The translations under genes and the position numbers were made by a program. From positions 434,001 through 498,000 of the forward strand of contig JASKOT010000009.1 of NCBI GenBank assembly GCA_032158125.1: 64,000 nucleotides of DNA, written 5' to 3'. The notes under the pieces were generated by a model. The model was not told the DNA's origin and made no database searches. It saw nothing but the letters and a program-made list of their open reading frames with translations. This DNA is from Papiliotrema nemorosa. Its lineage: Eukaryota; Basidiomycota; Tremellomycetes; Tremellales; Rhynchogastremaceae. Below, piece by piece: positions 1-11,532 of this stretch; position 1 is the first letter of the stretch, and each line of letters begins with the position of its first letter.

Positions 1-290
1 GCTTCGGCGGTGTCTTGCAACTCATTATTGCGCGGGGTGAGCGGATGTATCCTCTCCCAAATCGCCATCCCCATCCAAACTGCCATAGGTGATGGAGGAC
101 TGTACAGTATTGTCTCGGGATTGTTAGCAGTATCGTCTTGTGGTATACTGCTCTTGATCTGTGAGTCAGACTCACGCCTATCTTGAGTTGATCTGACGTT
201 ATAGGGAAAGGCGAGGAATGGAGACGAGGGGTGTATACCTGGCCTTGGACTAAGAGCAGCGACAAGTCGATCAAGAGTGAATCGATATAG
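1..290 (+). CDS. MFS drug/solute transporter, C-terminal end (partial)
   Basis: The reading frame is open from base 1 and gives a hydrophobic last transmembrane helix (GLLAVSSCGILLLI) followed by a short basic and aromatic tail (KGEEWRRGVYTWPW). A 44 bp intron (161-204, GTGAGT...ATAG) is needed to join the helix to the tail; the two exons then read in phase to TAG at 288-290. The glycine-rich helix ending in a K/R-x-x-E-W-R tail is typical of the C terminus of fungal DHA-type major facilitator transporters. The substrate cannot be told from this fragment. Most of the gene lies left of the window. Confidence 0.7.
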
Positions 291-560
291 ATCTAGGACA
301 GAGATGATTCATCAGATATCTTTGAAATCGTTGTATCACTACCTTCATGCATTGTCAACATACTTGTACTCGAGTAAGTTATCCAACAGCTTCGCCAGCC
401 GACTCACGTGACTGATGCGTCATTCCTCGTAGAAGTGCCACTTTCGGCAGACTCCACCCCCTTCACCCATCAACCGGGAACAACAACTCGCACTCACTGC
501 TACTTAGCATCCATCCCGTCCTATCTTAACCCCCCTACCCATCACTCGTTGAACAGCACG

Positions 561-1565
561 ATGAACACTGTTCGATCCGCTTCTTCAGTTGCCAAGACGG
601 CCACTAGGACTTTCTCCGCCGGTTCCGCCGTGTTGTCTCGAGCTACAGGATACTCGAAGCTTGAACGTGAGTCTTGACACTCCCTCTTTCAGCATCTAGT
701 CCATCGCTGTGTCGCAAGTAGGTGCATGAGGGTGGTTCGCTGATCTTATAATTTCTGTCTGATCTGACATGTCCTCCTTCCCGAATCTCTGGTCCGAATC
801 GATATCGTCGCGTCCATCTTTGCTCTTTGGAATGGTTGTCGCGTGCTTCGCTCCTGCTCGACCTGTCGCAATGCACTGGCTTCTGGTCCTTCGTAACTCG
901 GTCATCCACCGGCATCTTGCTATACAACACTAATCCCTCGTGATCTGCTTCTAAACTCGACCACATCCCATATATCTATACCACCGAATCATTCATTCTG
1001 CCCGACAGGAGCCGGAATTGCCGCCCCACCCAAGGGCCCAGTGACATCCTACTCGCTCTTTGTCGCTGAACAATTCAACAAAGACGGCAACCAATACCGC
1101 CAACTCCCCATCCTGGAGTCATCCACAAAACTCGCCGAGGCATGGAGGGATTTGGCCGATTCGGAAAAATCACGATTCGTAGATGAGGCAGCCAACAACC
1201 GTGCTGAATACTTGAAATCCTTCAACTCTTGGTATTCTTCCCTCGGACCTGGAGAGCTCAAAAGGGCAGAGGAGATTCTCGGCAAGAAGATTAGGATCCC
1301 TGGAAGGGCGGAGAAGAGAGCTGCAGAGGGACCAAAGAGGCCTTTGACTGCTTTCTTTTTGTTTTTGAAGGAACATAGGGAGAGGAATCCGAATGATACC
1401 GCTACCGTCTCTGCCAAGCAGGCTGGAGAGTCTTGGAAGACAATGTCAGAGGAGGAGAAGGGGGTGAGTTTAGGTTGGAGCGAGAGGTGAGGTGTGAGCT
1501 AATGGTAGAAATACAAGGCAGAGGCAGAGAAGCTCAAGGCGGAGTACCTGGCGAACAAAGAGTAG
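561..1565 (+). CDS. Mitochondrial HMG-box DNA-packaging protein (ABF2/TFAM type)
   Basis: A three-exon gene of 205 aa. Exon 1 (561-666) encodes a basic, serine-rich, acid-free leader that looks like a mitochondrial presequence. Intron 1 (667-1008, 342 bp) is unusually long for this genome; intron 2 (1464-1508) is 45 bp. The body holds two HMG-like boxes: a diverged first one starting GPVTSYSLFVAEQF and a clear second one starting GPKRPLTAFFLFLKEH and ending EEEKGKYKAEAEKLKAEY. Two HMG boxes behind a mitochondrial leader is the layout of yeast Abf2 and animal TFAM, which bend and compact mtDNA. Role in mtDNA maintenance is inferred from family and leader; TFAM-like transcription activity cannot be judged. 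Confidence 0.85.
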
Positions 1566-2115
1566 ACGGGAGAAGAGGTTGGTTAGGATCGGTTGACTAT
1601 GGCCAGGCGCAGACGAGGGATTGTGTGATATAGATCAGGTATGCGGAACAGGAACATTTGGACCTTGATTTGGCTTCCTCCCGGTGTTGCGCATCCGCCC
1701 TCTCCACTCTTGCGTATGAATATCATGAACTAGTAGCTTGTCCGTTTATAGCCCACGGCGTGTCGAGTCGTGGTCAAACGAGCGGATCCACCTGCTGCGC
1801 ACGCAAGGGGTAGGTTGGCAATACCCAAAAGACACCAGTGCGCAAGCGTCCGTTCAACTTCTTAGCAGAAGTCCTACTGTGAAGATAGCAAACCTGTTAG
1901 CATTCGCAAGAGTCAGTGTCACCACCTGCAACTTTCAGATGAGTACAGTCCTTTTCCTCAGGTGGAACCATTGCGAATGTCATTTGGTGTAAGCTGTATT
2001 TTGTTTTCCTGGCAACGAACAAGCCAACCCCGAGCAGCACCTCGCTTGCTGCCCATGCTCCTCAACTCTCACTTCACCTTCATCCTCTCCCTCTACGGCA
2101 CCCTACTATGAGCCT
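1566..2115. other. Convergent intergenic region
   Basis: 550 bp between the stops of the HMG-box gene and COX4. Small open frames on both strands have no coding character; nothing else recognised. Confidence 0.5.
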
Positions 2116-2820
2116 CTAGTGGTGGTCACCGTGAGCTTGCGCTGGGTCACCCTGGAAGTCGAGTGTGTAGACTACCATGAGCTGTGGCATTCTTACTTTC
2201 AACACGCGTCGGGAACTCACCACATCCACACTCTGGGCATCTGTGCTTCTCCTTTGAGATGTTGCATCGGAGCCAAAGGGTATCGTGAGAATCAGCGGGG
2301 AATCCAGTGCATCCGACTAATCGTTCTGGGGTCTGTTTTATCAGCACCGCAACCACGGGTAAACTCGGAGCTAGGTTGAATGGCCAGTACAGTCAAGCGG
2401 ACGTCGATGAATGTGCATGATTGAGGATCAAGGTGCCCACGTACAAGGGTGAAGATTGGGATAGGCTCGTCCAATGTACCCATTCGAGTCATCTCGAGGG
2501 GTTTCATGTCGAAAACGTCGACACCGTGCAAATCACCCAACAACTCGAATCGCTCGAGACCGGTTGCTTGCTCCTCACTAAAATATGAGCGCCATCCTTC
2601 ATGGATCCCGGCGCAGAATATGGCCCGGGTCGTAGACTGTTGCTCACTCGGTGGGGATCTCTCCGGCTTTACCTCCCGGACCGTAAAGTTGAGGAGGGGC
2701 AGGTCCGCCAGCTTTGACAAGTGCAGAAACGGAGAATGGTCGGATGGTGACGGGTCGAGCGGCCGGTTTGGCGATGACAGCCCGGAGAGGGGCTCGGAGT
2801 GAGCGGATGAAGGAGGCCAT
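2116..2820 (-). CDS. COX4: Cytochrome c oxidase subunit 4 (mammalian COX5B)
   Basis: Four exons (2648-2820, 2445-2577, 2221-2332, 2116-2171) give 157 aa in continuous phase. The N terminus is a basic mitochondrial presequence (RSLRAPLRAVIAKPAARP). The mature part has the family blocks TGLERFELLG, GVDVFDMKPL, RLVGCTGFPADSHDTLWL and the zinc-site pair CPECGC; the tail ends in GDHH. This nuclear subunit of complex IV binds zinc on the matrix side and is needed for assembly. The short third intron (2172-2220) uses the TAG at 2172-2174; choosing it yields the expected VYTLDFQG continuation. The gene is divergent from the next one, sharing an approximately 300 bp promoter. Confidence 0.95.
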
Positions 2821-3112
2821 GGTGAAGGATGGGAATGGGAGGAATGGGTAGATGTCAATAGGTCGAACAGGTATGCCGGAAGAGGGCGAGGGGGTGGGGG
2901 GGGGAGAGAAGGGGAGATAACGCCGTAGCATAGGAAATCGGCGTTTTGCACAGTGTGGCACTTTTTGGTAGAGGAGGAGATGGACGTGACTGCCTTGCTT
3001 TCGAGGTGCGCGTCACCTGTGATCTTGAATGACAACGACGACGATTACACCGGCGACCATGACTATCGCATAGTGATTAGGGCGGACTTGCATTGTACTG
3101 GACGACGTTGTG

Positions 3113-3117
3113 ATTGG
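3113..3117 (-). promoter_or_regulatory. CCAAT box (ATTGG on + strand) in the COX4 divergent promoter
   Basis: The sequence TGATTGGCA lies about 290 bp upstream of the COX4 start, giving CCAAT in COX4 orientation. CCAAT is the site of the HAP2/3/5 complex, which in fungi drives respiratory genes. It also sits 6 bp before the ATG of the divergent gene, so a role there is unlikely. One pentamer alone is weak evidence. Confidence 0.35.
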
Positions 3118-3122
3118 CAGAG

Positions 3123-5570
3123 ATGCCTCTCACTCCTTCAGTCTACCATCCCGACCCGAACAAATGGATCGATACAGGTAAATCGACAAAGAAACCACCC
3201 CCTCAACGACCCCTCACCGCTATTCGACATGGGCTATACACCCCACCTCCATCTTCCATCCGACGCGGAAAGACCACGTCTCGAGATGATTCGCCCGTGG
3301 TCAAGCAAGTGGGACTGTCAGGGTACATGACACCGCCTACGACGGGACCTACGAACACCATTCGACCCAAATATGATCGGTTGCAAAAGCGTATCGCGGA
3401 AGAATTGAAGGATACACCAACGAACATCAAGGCCAAGGTGACTGAGAAGAAATTGGATGATTTCTGGGGATCGAGTGACTCTGAGCCTGGACCTTCAACT
3501 CGCCGAAACGGAGATGTGCATAATGTGGTCGATCTCACTCGTGACGATCGAGATGAGCACGCACTACCGATACATACTGGACTCTACAAGTCGAGGAAAA
3601 TTCGAGACCCTTCTCCGACTGTAGTGGCTACTCCATTACCCCTTGCTTCTCAGCCCATCCGATCGTCCCACCTTGCGCCTATTCAATCTCCCCTACCGTC
3701 ACCTATCCCCGAAGACCTTCTCCGACAGACGACTTCCCCACCATGCCCTATCACGCCAATCCCGCATTCTGTACTGGCGGAGCATAGAAGGCTATGTGGT
3801 CAAGGAACAGACCAACAAGAGCGTATCCGGACATCCTGGCGCGGTGATGCCCATCCGTCACCCAGTCGAAAGGCATCAAAGAAGTCGCCGCCTTCGAAAC
3901 AGATCAATAGTCGAGTCAAGGCCATAGCCAAGGATAAAGAGAACAAGAGGGTCAAGAGGGGTCTCGTTCAACTCAGTGATGAGGAATCAGAAGGTCCCTC
4001 GGTGAAGCGTAAGAAAGAAAGTCAACAGGCAGGCGAGGCATTGCGGAGCCTCAAGGTCAATGCTGGCTCGAGGGAGTTTGTGTACGGTTTCACTAGTCCG
4101 AAGAAGCCTCGACAGGCATCGATACATGAGGGTTTGCCAGTAGTAAGGCGCCAATCAGTCTCCGGCGTTCTGACGGTCGACGAGGAAGACACCACCCACA
4201 CTTCCGAGCCAATACAGCCCGCACAAGCGACTCGCTCTCCTTCGCCCACGCCACAGCGCTCGCTCTCGCCTAGACTTTCTCTCCATCCGAAATCCCCTTT
4301 GACCCCACGCAAGGACCGCGGGATCGGAATCAAACATCACATCACTCCACCCAAATCTCGTTCGCCTAAGAGAATTACAGACCATCGCGAGACACTCTTC
4401 GCGTTCCCCTCGCCCGCTCGAGCGAGAATCGCTTCATCATCACGCAGTCCTTCCGCACAAGGCTGGGAACCGGTCGAGTGGGATCACGCAGAGACATTGA
4501 TGGTCTGGGGTCCTGAGACCATGCGACAGAGTCTGGCCCATCGACCTGTGGTCTGCGAGCTGCCAAGCGATGTAGGAGCAGACATGGCTCGACCCGAACC
4601 TTCGCCCGTGCAGCACAGACGGAAGCGAAGGACCTTCTCCGATGCATCGGAATCGGAAAGTGTGAGCATTTGATCATGCTGAAGTGGTATAATGGCTGAA
4701 TGATAGCTTGCCCCATCGATCCCCTCGCAGTCTTTCCCCAATTTGGTCCGATCGTCTCCACAGAAACGGAACTCGACCGTGTTGCAGCCCGAACCGGAGG
4801 TGGTCGAGGAGGACCCGGTCGAGATGCCCTGCAAACAGCCACAACCCCGTGGATCGGCCTCTCCTGGGCAATCTTTCTCCCCGGCGACGCACAAGGCGCC
4901 CATGAACCGATCTGCTGTCGTTCGTACGAATCCAGAAGACCGATGGCGGGCTCTCGACCAGGGCATACTATCTGTTCCCGTACCTGCTCCGACATCGGAG
5001 CAGAAAACGCCGATTCGGAATAGCCAGTCCAGAAAGAGGAAAATGGACTCTAGTTCTCAAGGTCAGACAAAGCTTGCTGCCTTTGGCTTCTTTCCCGATC
5101 CACCTCCGCTTCATGCTCGACCAACACATGTCGCTTTCGAGAAAGAGTGGGAGGCAGAGGAAAACCTCGAAGAGGCCGAGGAGGAAGAGTTGCTCTCTTC
5201 ACCTCGAGCAGGCTCGCCACGTACCTCGGAAAACCCATTAGCTCGCGTACCCGAGGCTCCTTTTCATCCTGCTCTTCGTCCGGCCGGTATAGCTGAATTG
5301 CGTCGTCGCCAAAAGCGGACATCAGCTCCAAAGTCGTCCTCCCCTCTCACTGATCTCACGCGATCGTCGCCGACGCCGATTGAGGAAAGGGTAGAACCAG
5401 CACGACCAACAATGACGAGTCACAAGAGCAGTAGTGATGACAGTAGTAGTCTGACCTCGGAAGATCCCCTTTTCCCCGAGAACAGGGCAGAAGCGGACAG
5501 AGCTAGAGAGTGGTTTGAGGAGATTGGAAATAGGCGATCTAGCGAATTTGGGAGTTTCAGGTCGACATGA
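3123..5570 (+). CDS. Large disordered protein with SUMO-interacting and PIP-like motifs, function unknown
   Basis: Two exons (3123-4661 and 4707-5570; 45 bp intron) give 800 aa. It is rich in Ser, Pro, Lys and Arg with no folded domain I recognise. Visible short motifs are a SUMO-interaction type sequence VVDLTRDD near residue 136, several basic nuclear-localisation-like stretches (KKSPPSK, KRKK, HRRKRR), many SP/TP sites, and GQTKLAAFGFF near residue 635, which resembles a PCNA-interacting box except that position 8 is Gly. An alternative acceptor at 4730 would also be in frame and would shorten the protein by eight residues. The motifs suggest a nuclear protein regulated by phosphorylation and SUMO, possibly linked to replication or repair; that is inference. 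Confidence 0.7.
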
Positions 5571-5919
5571 GTCGCGCGACTCCCGCACGTTGTATCATCC
5601 TTACGGTGCTCATAGGTTGTACAGTAGACTATGACATTACGCACAGTACGAGTGTGAGTTTGACGCTTCGACGAGTCTTTCGGCGTCCTCGATGTTGGAG
5701 ATGGTGACGCGATGATACGGCGCTTAAAGCGGTTGGTCCAAGATCCGCGCGATAAGCGCCCATTACCACTCTCCTCCCGGCACTTCACATGACCTTTGAC
5801 CCGACGATCCCATTTATTTCTTTCCATTGTCCATCTCATTCCATCTCGACTTTCTTTGCATAGTCATAATCATCAGACCACTGTAGCTCTACAAATAGCA
5901 TTTACAAACCAGCACCAAC
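5571..5919. other. Intergenic, CAR2 promoter
   Basis: 349 bp upstream of the ornithine aminotransferase ATG, AT-richer towards the start with a CT-rich leader (TCCATCTCATTCCATC). No further gene recognised. Confidence 0.5.
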
Positions 5920-7711
5920 ATGGCCCCCATCGCGACTTCGACTGAATCTTCGGGTCCAACCCTCAGCGGCAAGGCCAAGCTTTCGACTCAAGAGGTCATC
6001 GAACTCGAACATGAGTACTCCGCGTGAGCCATAAATGTTACTTGTGACACATCCAGCTGACATTTCAGCCACAACTATCACCCTCTTCCTGTGTGAGTTG
6101 GCATTCTCACTTGCGTCTGGGCCGCATCATGTATTCAGCATCGAGCACGACGGCGTGTTCTCGGGTTTAGTGTTTTCAGCTGACTTTGCAGCTGCTTTGA
6201 GCGAGGAGAGGGCGCACACGTATGGGATCCCGAAGGAAACGAGTACCTCGATTTTTTGTCTGCCTACTCGTAAGTCTTGCTCTCCCCTTGCCTCTCGGCT
6301 GCACTGACCCCGTAGTGCGGTCAACCAAGGCCACTGTCATCCCGAGATCCGTAAGTATATTCCTACTGCATCCGGTGATCACATCTGACTTTTAGTGAAA
6401 ACTCTCGTGACTCAAGCATCCAAGCTACACTTGTCCTCCCGTGCATTCTACTCTTCCAATCTCGGTCCATTCGCCAAGAAGATCACCGATCTATTCGGTT
6501 TCGACATGGTCTTACCTATGAACACGGGCGCAGAAGCCGTCGAGACAGCCATCAAGCTCGCTCGAAAGTGGGGTTATATGAAAAAGGGTATTCCAGAGGG
6601 TAAAGCTAAAGTCCTCAGTGTGGAGGGAAACTTTCACGGGAGGACCATTGGTATCATCAGTATGAGCACGGATCCGGAGAGTAGGACGGGTTTCGGGCCT
6701 TTCTTGGATAATGTGGGACCGGTTTGGGATACGGGGATGATCAGATACAACCATCCTGAAGACCTGGAGGCTGTCTTGGAGAAACACGGCAAGGAAGTGG
6801 CGGCGTTCTTGGTGGAGCCTATTCAAGGTGAAGCGGGGTGAGTGGGAGATGTGACAAAGTGGAATGGTCGACTGATATGGTATAGTATCTACGTGCCGGA
6901 TGACGGTTACCTCGCGAAGTGCCACGAGATTTGCAAGAAGCACAATGTCTTGTTGATCTGCGATGAGATCCAAACGGGACTGGCGAGGACGGGCAAGATG
7001 CTCTGTTACGAGTGGGACGGCATCAAGCCTGATATGGTCATCCTCGGAAAGGCGCTCTCCGGTGGTGGTAAGTCTAACGCAAGCTCGTCAGAGATTACAA
7101 AGAGTCAATGGTTGACTTGCAGTGTACCCTGTATCTTGCGTCATGTCGTCCAAGGAGATCATGTTGTGCATCAAACCCGGAGAACACGGGTCCACATATG
7201 GAGGGTGAGCCGCACACGCCTTGACGATTGTCTCGAGCTGATTTTAGAAACCCGCTGGGTTGCGCAGTAGCAATGACTGCCCTCGACGTGCTAGTCAACG
7301 AAAACCTAGTCGAGCGATCACTCAAACTCGGTGAACTGTTCCGACAAAGCCTGCGGGATCTCAACTCGCCCTTCATCAAGATTATTCGGGGACGAGGGTT
7401 GTTCAACGGTGTGGTGATTGACGAAACGGCTTCAAAGAAGGGTAGGACGGCATGGCAATTGTGTCTGTTGATGAAATCTAAGGGGTGAGTTACGAAATCT
7501 CGCTGAATACTTGGTGTTGATGGGTAGACTGCTGGCAAAGCCCACTCATGTCAACATTATTCGATTTGCTCCACCATTGGTCATTTCCGAGGAAGATGTC
7601 AAGAAGGCCGTAAACATTATCAAAGAGTCTCTGGAGGAGTTTGACGTTTTGGACAAGATCCCAGGAGACGAGGGTGAAGAGCACGACACGGTGATTGAGC
7701 TTGAAGATTAG
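5920..7711 (+). CDS. CAR2: Ornithine aminotransferase
   Basis: Nine exons assemble in phase to 455 aa, close to the family length. This PLP enzyme converts ornithine and 2-oxoglutarate to glutamate-5-semialdehyde and glutamate, the second step of arginine catabolism. Diagnostic blocks are [93 protein letters not shown] and [10 protein letters not shown] with the Schiff-base lysine. No mitochondrial leader is seen ([12 protein letters not shown]), so a cytosolic enzyme as in yeast is likely. Exon 2 is only 24 nt. The C terminus ends in an acidic tail. Confidence 0.95.
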
Positions 7712-7879
7712 GCGCTGGGAGCAGGAACATCTTTCATCATGCATGATCAGTCACATTGCATCAAACCTTCAATCCTTTCGGGCTTGTTCACAGCGCGCAT
7801 CGGATCATTGAAACTCGATGCCATGGATGGATGTTCTGTGATACCTGAAATACACTGAGCTACCTTCTGTTCGACACGC

Positions 7880-9985
7880 TCAATCCCCATCACCTCCCTC
7901 GAGCCCATCATCCCTGCTGATCCCCAACCCGATCCTCCCTTCTCCTTGTCCCGCGCCAAATAAACCTCTCCACCAGCTCTTCCGGTTCCTCTCATCCTCT
8001 GTATCCCATCTTCTCAACGTATCTTCCACCTCTTCCCTTTCTCTCCTACCTCTCGTCGGTCCTGGACCCACTTCCGAGTCTTCCCTCGACCGAGTCCCAG
8101 GTGGACCTTCTTGAGATCCCCTCATAATTTCCATAATCCCCGCTTGGCTCTCCGACTGGGTCCTATGCCTTCGATGTCCCCCTGCATGTGGCGAATGTTC
8201 CGATCTCAGCACAAAACCGGGCGAGGCGGCCCCGAGACCTATGGAGAATCCAGTAGGAGCCAATTGATGTCCCTCCCAATCAGGTATGAGCGTGCCGTAC
8301 CTCGGCCCTCTTCTCCTCGTCGGTGATAGCGCACCGGTAGGCGATCGGGCAGAGTAAAGGGATCGCGGGGATAATGGAGATCTCTCGGGCGAAGGTTGAC
8401 CAGGTTGAGGGTGTGGGTGTGGGCTGACCTCCTCGTCTGGTTCAGCTACGGTGGTGCCACCCAGGAATGTCGCAGACTCGGACGGCTCGAGGTCGCAGAC
8501 CGATTCGTCGTCTTCGACCCATGTACCCACTTCGACCCCTCCTCCAGAAGGTTTGATCAGGGAGACAACCCACACGCCGACCAGTAGGATAAGAGTGCCG
8601 ATAGAAACGAGGGCGATTTGGTAGGGCCTTAATCGCCCAAATTGATCGTAAAATACCAGTCCGTCTGACTGTCAGCTGACAGAAACGACCACAAGTGATG
8701 TAGCTTACCGAAAATAGACGAAAGATTGAAAAAGCAGAATGCGAGTGGGCAGATCAAGGCTGGACTGGCAAATGTAAGACTATAATTGAGGTAGACGAGC
8801 TGCAAGACCGCTCCGATGCCTAGTCCAGCGACAAGAAACCAGCTTTCCGGTCTTGAAAACTCGTTTGAGCCTCTGCCTGTATGATAGTGATCAATGGATA
8901 TGACCAGCAATTCCACCGCTGCTTTGGCCAAAACGAGTGACATTCCAGATAATGTCCCAGCAGCCGCTGCGAATGCCAGTCCAGCAAGAGTGAGGGTTTG
9001 TTGTTGTTTGTCTGTGGGCATGGCGAAGGATACTTCGGCGGGGGGAAGCTTGATCGTGAGATTGTGCGGGGATTTGGCGAATCTCACATTGTTCCGTCTT
9101 GTGTTGGGCGACGGGGAGCGAGAGTCACTTTGAGATTTGAGTGTCGAGTCTGCAGTGGAATGGCCCCGTTGAGATGTGTAGGATGTAAGAGGGGCGGACC
9201 ACCGTCGATTAGAAGCCAGTTGGGTGGTAGGTCGGAATGCTATAGGTTCGGGTGAATGAGGAGAGGCATAGTTGCTGGGAACAGCAGAACCAGGAGGGGT
9301 CTCTTCCCCTTCGAGCTTGATTTGTCCAGGCGCCAATTGTCTCTGGACATGCCATGCTGCCAGATGAGCCTAGGGTTAGCGAAGCAGCACCACTTCGAGA
9401 ATGGTCCGGCTCACGACGACGAGCACAATCACGACAGCCGCGACGAGAATCCCAAAGAAAGCCAAGAACGGTCCTCTTCTCCATAACCTCATGATTTCAT
9501 CCAGAGAATGTTCCTCCTCCTGGACAACACCGAAAATGGCAATCAAGATCGCACCGGCAGTGACCAAGCCCGTGCCTACCACTGCTGAGATTCCAAACGT
9601 ATCTCCGAGTATGATCCTAGCGAGAAGAGCGTTGAAGATCAAGCTGACAGCACCTAAGGGCGCAAGGATGACGATGGGCAATGCGTCGAGTTGGAAGATG
9701 GTAGAGAAGATATTGGAGGTGATGTAGATGAAGAACCCTAAGAGCCATAGTGGTCGTCGTATAGGTTTCCGGCGGTGAAGAAGGGGAAGAAGATCCTCTT
9801 CGACGTGGGATTTACGTTGAATCGTCAGGCCTGCGTCTTAGCTGGTCCAGGGAATTGGCGGTGGGCGGTGACGAGAGCGTCATCCCGCAGTGGACCGTAT
9901 CACGATATTTATATGGCTTACCTAGCGATTGAACGAAGGACGAGACGAGTCCGACGACTATGGCCAGAGCGACAGATACCCCCAT
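7880..9985 (-). CDS. NIPA-family magnesium transporter
   Basis: Four exons (9922-9985, 9415-9830, 8709-9369, 7880-8664) give 641 aa. The N terminus GLVSSFVQSLGLTIQRKSH and the block LPIVILAPLGAVSLIFNALL are hallmarks of the NIPA/DUF803 family of Mg2+ transporters in the drug/metabolite transporter fold. Hydrophobic helices are interrupted by an approximately 110-residue Ser/Pro-rich cytosolic loop (from about residue 170) before the second helix set (TLAGLAFAAAAGTLSGM). A long disordered tail of about 230 residues follows the last helix. Typical NIPA proteins are 320-450 aa, so loop and tail account for the extra length. Substrate preference within the family is not deducible here. Confidence 0.85.
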
Positions 9986-10338
9986 CGTTCCGAATCTTCA
10001 AATCGGCCTGCCAAGAAGAAATCTCCATCCGCGTATCGAGAACGACGGCGGGTACAGAGCTGCCCTATCTGCACATAGGGCTATGCAGTACCACCCTTGT
10101 CTTGCCGCAGGTGCCGCAATAGGGTAGAAAGGATGTGCTCAAGGTGCAAAGGATTGATGACCTTGGGAGTATCAGTTGGCTTGCCCTATACCGTCACCCA
10201 ATTGATCGCCACCCCACGACTTCCGACGGAAAAGGGTCATCTTTGAGTCGCGTTTCAGAATTCAGAAGTCGCAGCTGTCGACTGTCACAGCATAGCTACG
10301 AGCTTACATTCTATATCATACACGTTATACGACCAAAG
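9986..10338. other. Divergent promoter, NIPA and DUF7719-like genes
   Basis: 353 bp with no coding character; includes a short run GCACATAGGG and several AT-rich segments near 10310. Nothing specific recognised. Confidence 0.4.
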
Positions 10339-11374
10339 ATGGCGATAGTGGAATCTATACCAGATGAACAGGTACAGCTCTAGCTTCTATCATAGCTCTC
10401 AACTGACCACTAGGCGAAGAGACCAGAGGATAACCTTGGTATACCATTGACTCACCCTTCGGAGATTCGAAATCGGAAATCCACAGCCAAACCGCTGATA
10501 GACCTTGGACTGTCACCGCAAACTCAGCAAGACGTGATGGACCGTATCCAAGCGGTTTTCCAGGATGACCCGTCCAATGACTCTCTTGGCGCAGGATCTT
10601 CCGGTCAAGCAGGCAGTGATGGAGGGGTTGAAGAGGACGATGAGGAGTATGACGAACGAGAACTAGAAAACGAGGAAGTGGAGTTTGTGCAGGTCAACCC
10701 TGGGGAAGAGATCAAATCGGACAAGGACCAATTCTGGGACGAGTTTTTTGATAGTTTGATGCTCACTGTGCCGTTCACCTTTCTCTACCTCTTACTAGAC
10801 ATGTGAGAGCCCTTTCCACCTCCACCTCCCACTTTGGCTTTCCCCCTCCACCCCGTTCGAATAGGCCATGTGAGTATGGAGAGGGCTGACGACAGATTGG
10901 TTCATTTACAATACCAACATAGACCCACTGTCCCTCAACTTGCCTCACACATTGCTCGTGCTGCCCCAAGTGAGGTCCAAAAGACATCTTGACGTCAAGC
11001 TGACAGACAGCTCTTGGAATTCTCGTCTTTTACAGTAAATCCACGTCCTGCCACAATGATGTGTATTGACCCCAGCTAATCGATACGCCACACATCCCGT
11101 CACTACCTCGTTTCTCACTTCTGCCTCCATCTTATCCGGCGCTAGACTTATCTGGATAGTCAATAAAGCCGGATGGTCATTGACCACGGATCAGGTGAGG
11201 CATTATTTCTCACTCGACTCGAGGCGACACGACTCTGGTCGCTGATATCAGGCACCGCCAATGGGGACACTGTGGATCCTGACCATTGTACAATTACCGC
11301 TTTCGCGAGCTGTGATTGCGCTGGCAGGTGTAGCTGGCTACACTTATTACTCTGGGTTCAAGATCATGCCATGA
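10339..11374 (+). CDS. DUF7719-like fungal membrane protein, function unknown
   Basis: Six exons give 253 aa; exon 4 is a 24 nt microexon (11011-11034). The first half is acidic and soluble (EEDDEEYDERELENEEVEF), then about four hydrophobic segments follow, beginning FFDSLMLTVPFTFLYLLLD and TLGILVFYTNRYATHPV. The combination FxDSLxLxxP...LDxLVHxQY resembles the fungus-specific DUF7719 family as I recall it; that assignment is from memory and has no known biochemical role. Probably an ER or other endomembrane protein. It is divergent from the NIPA gene with a 353 bp shared upstream region. Confidence 0.75.
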
Positions 11375-11532
11375 TACTCTTTACCGCTCCGCAATGTATC
11401 CATACTACGCATCAAATGAAGGCGACCATCGCTCTCAAATCATACAATTCATCATTCAAACCCAATGTCGTTCGTAAAGCCTTACAAGAGATCATACTTG
11501 CGATGTTGTACAACGTCTAGCGCACAGGCGCA

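Noticed and set aside
643..966. 107-codon antisense frame over intron 1 of the HMG-box gene
   Set aside because: Begins inside the coding exon and spans the intron; composition is not protein-like and nothing is conserved.
1738..1992. 84-codon + strand open frame downstream of the HMG-box gene
   Set aside because: No ATG-supported start context, no homology and no intron signals; lies in a convergent 3' region.
4375..4995. Long antisense frame over the disordered protein gene
   Set aside because: Shadow of the sense gene, whose two exons and intron explain the sequence better.
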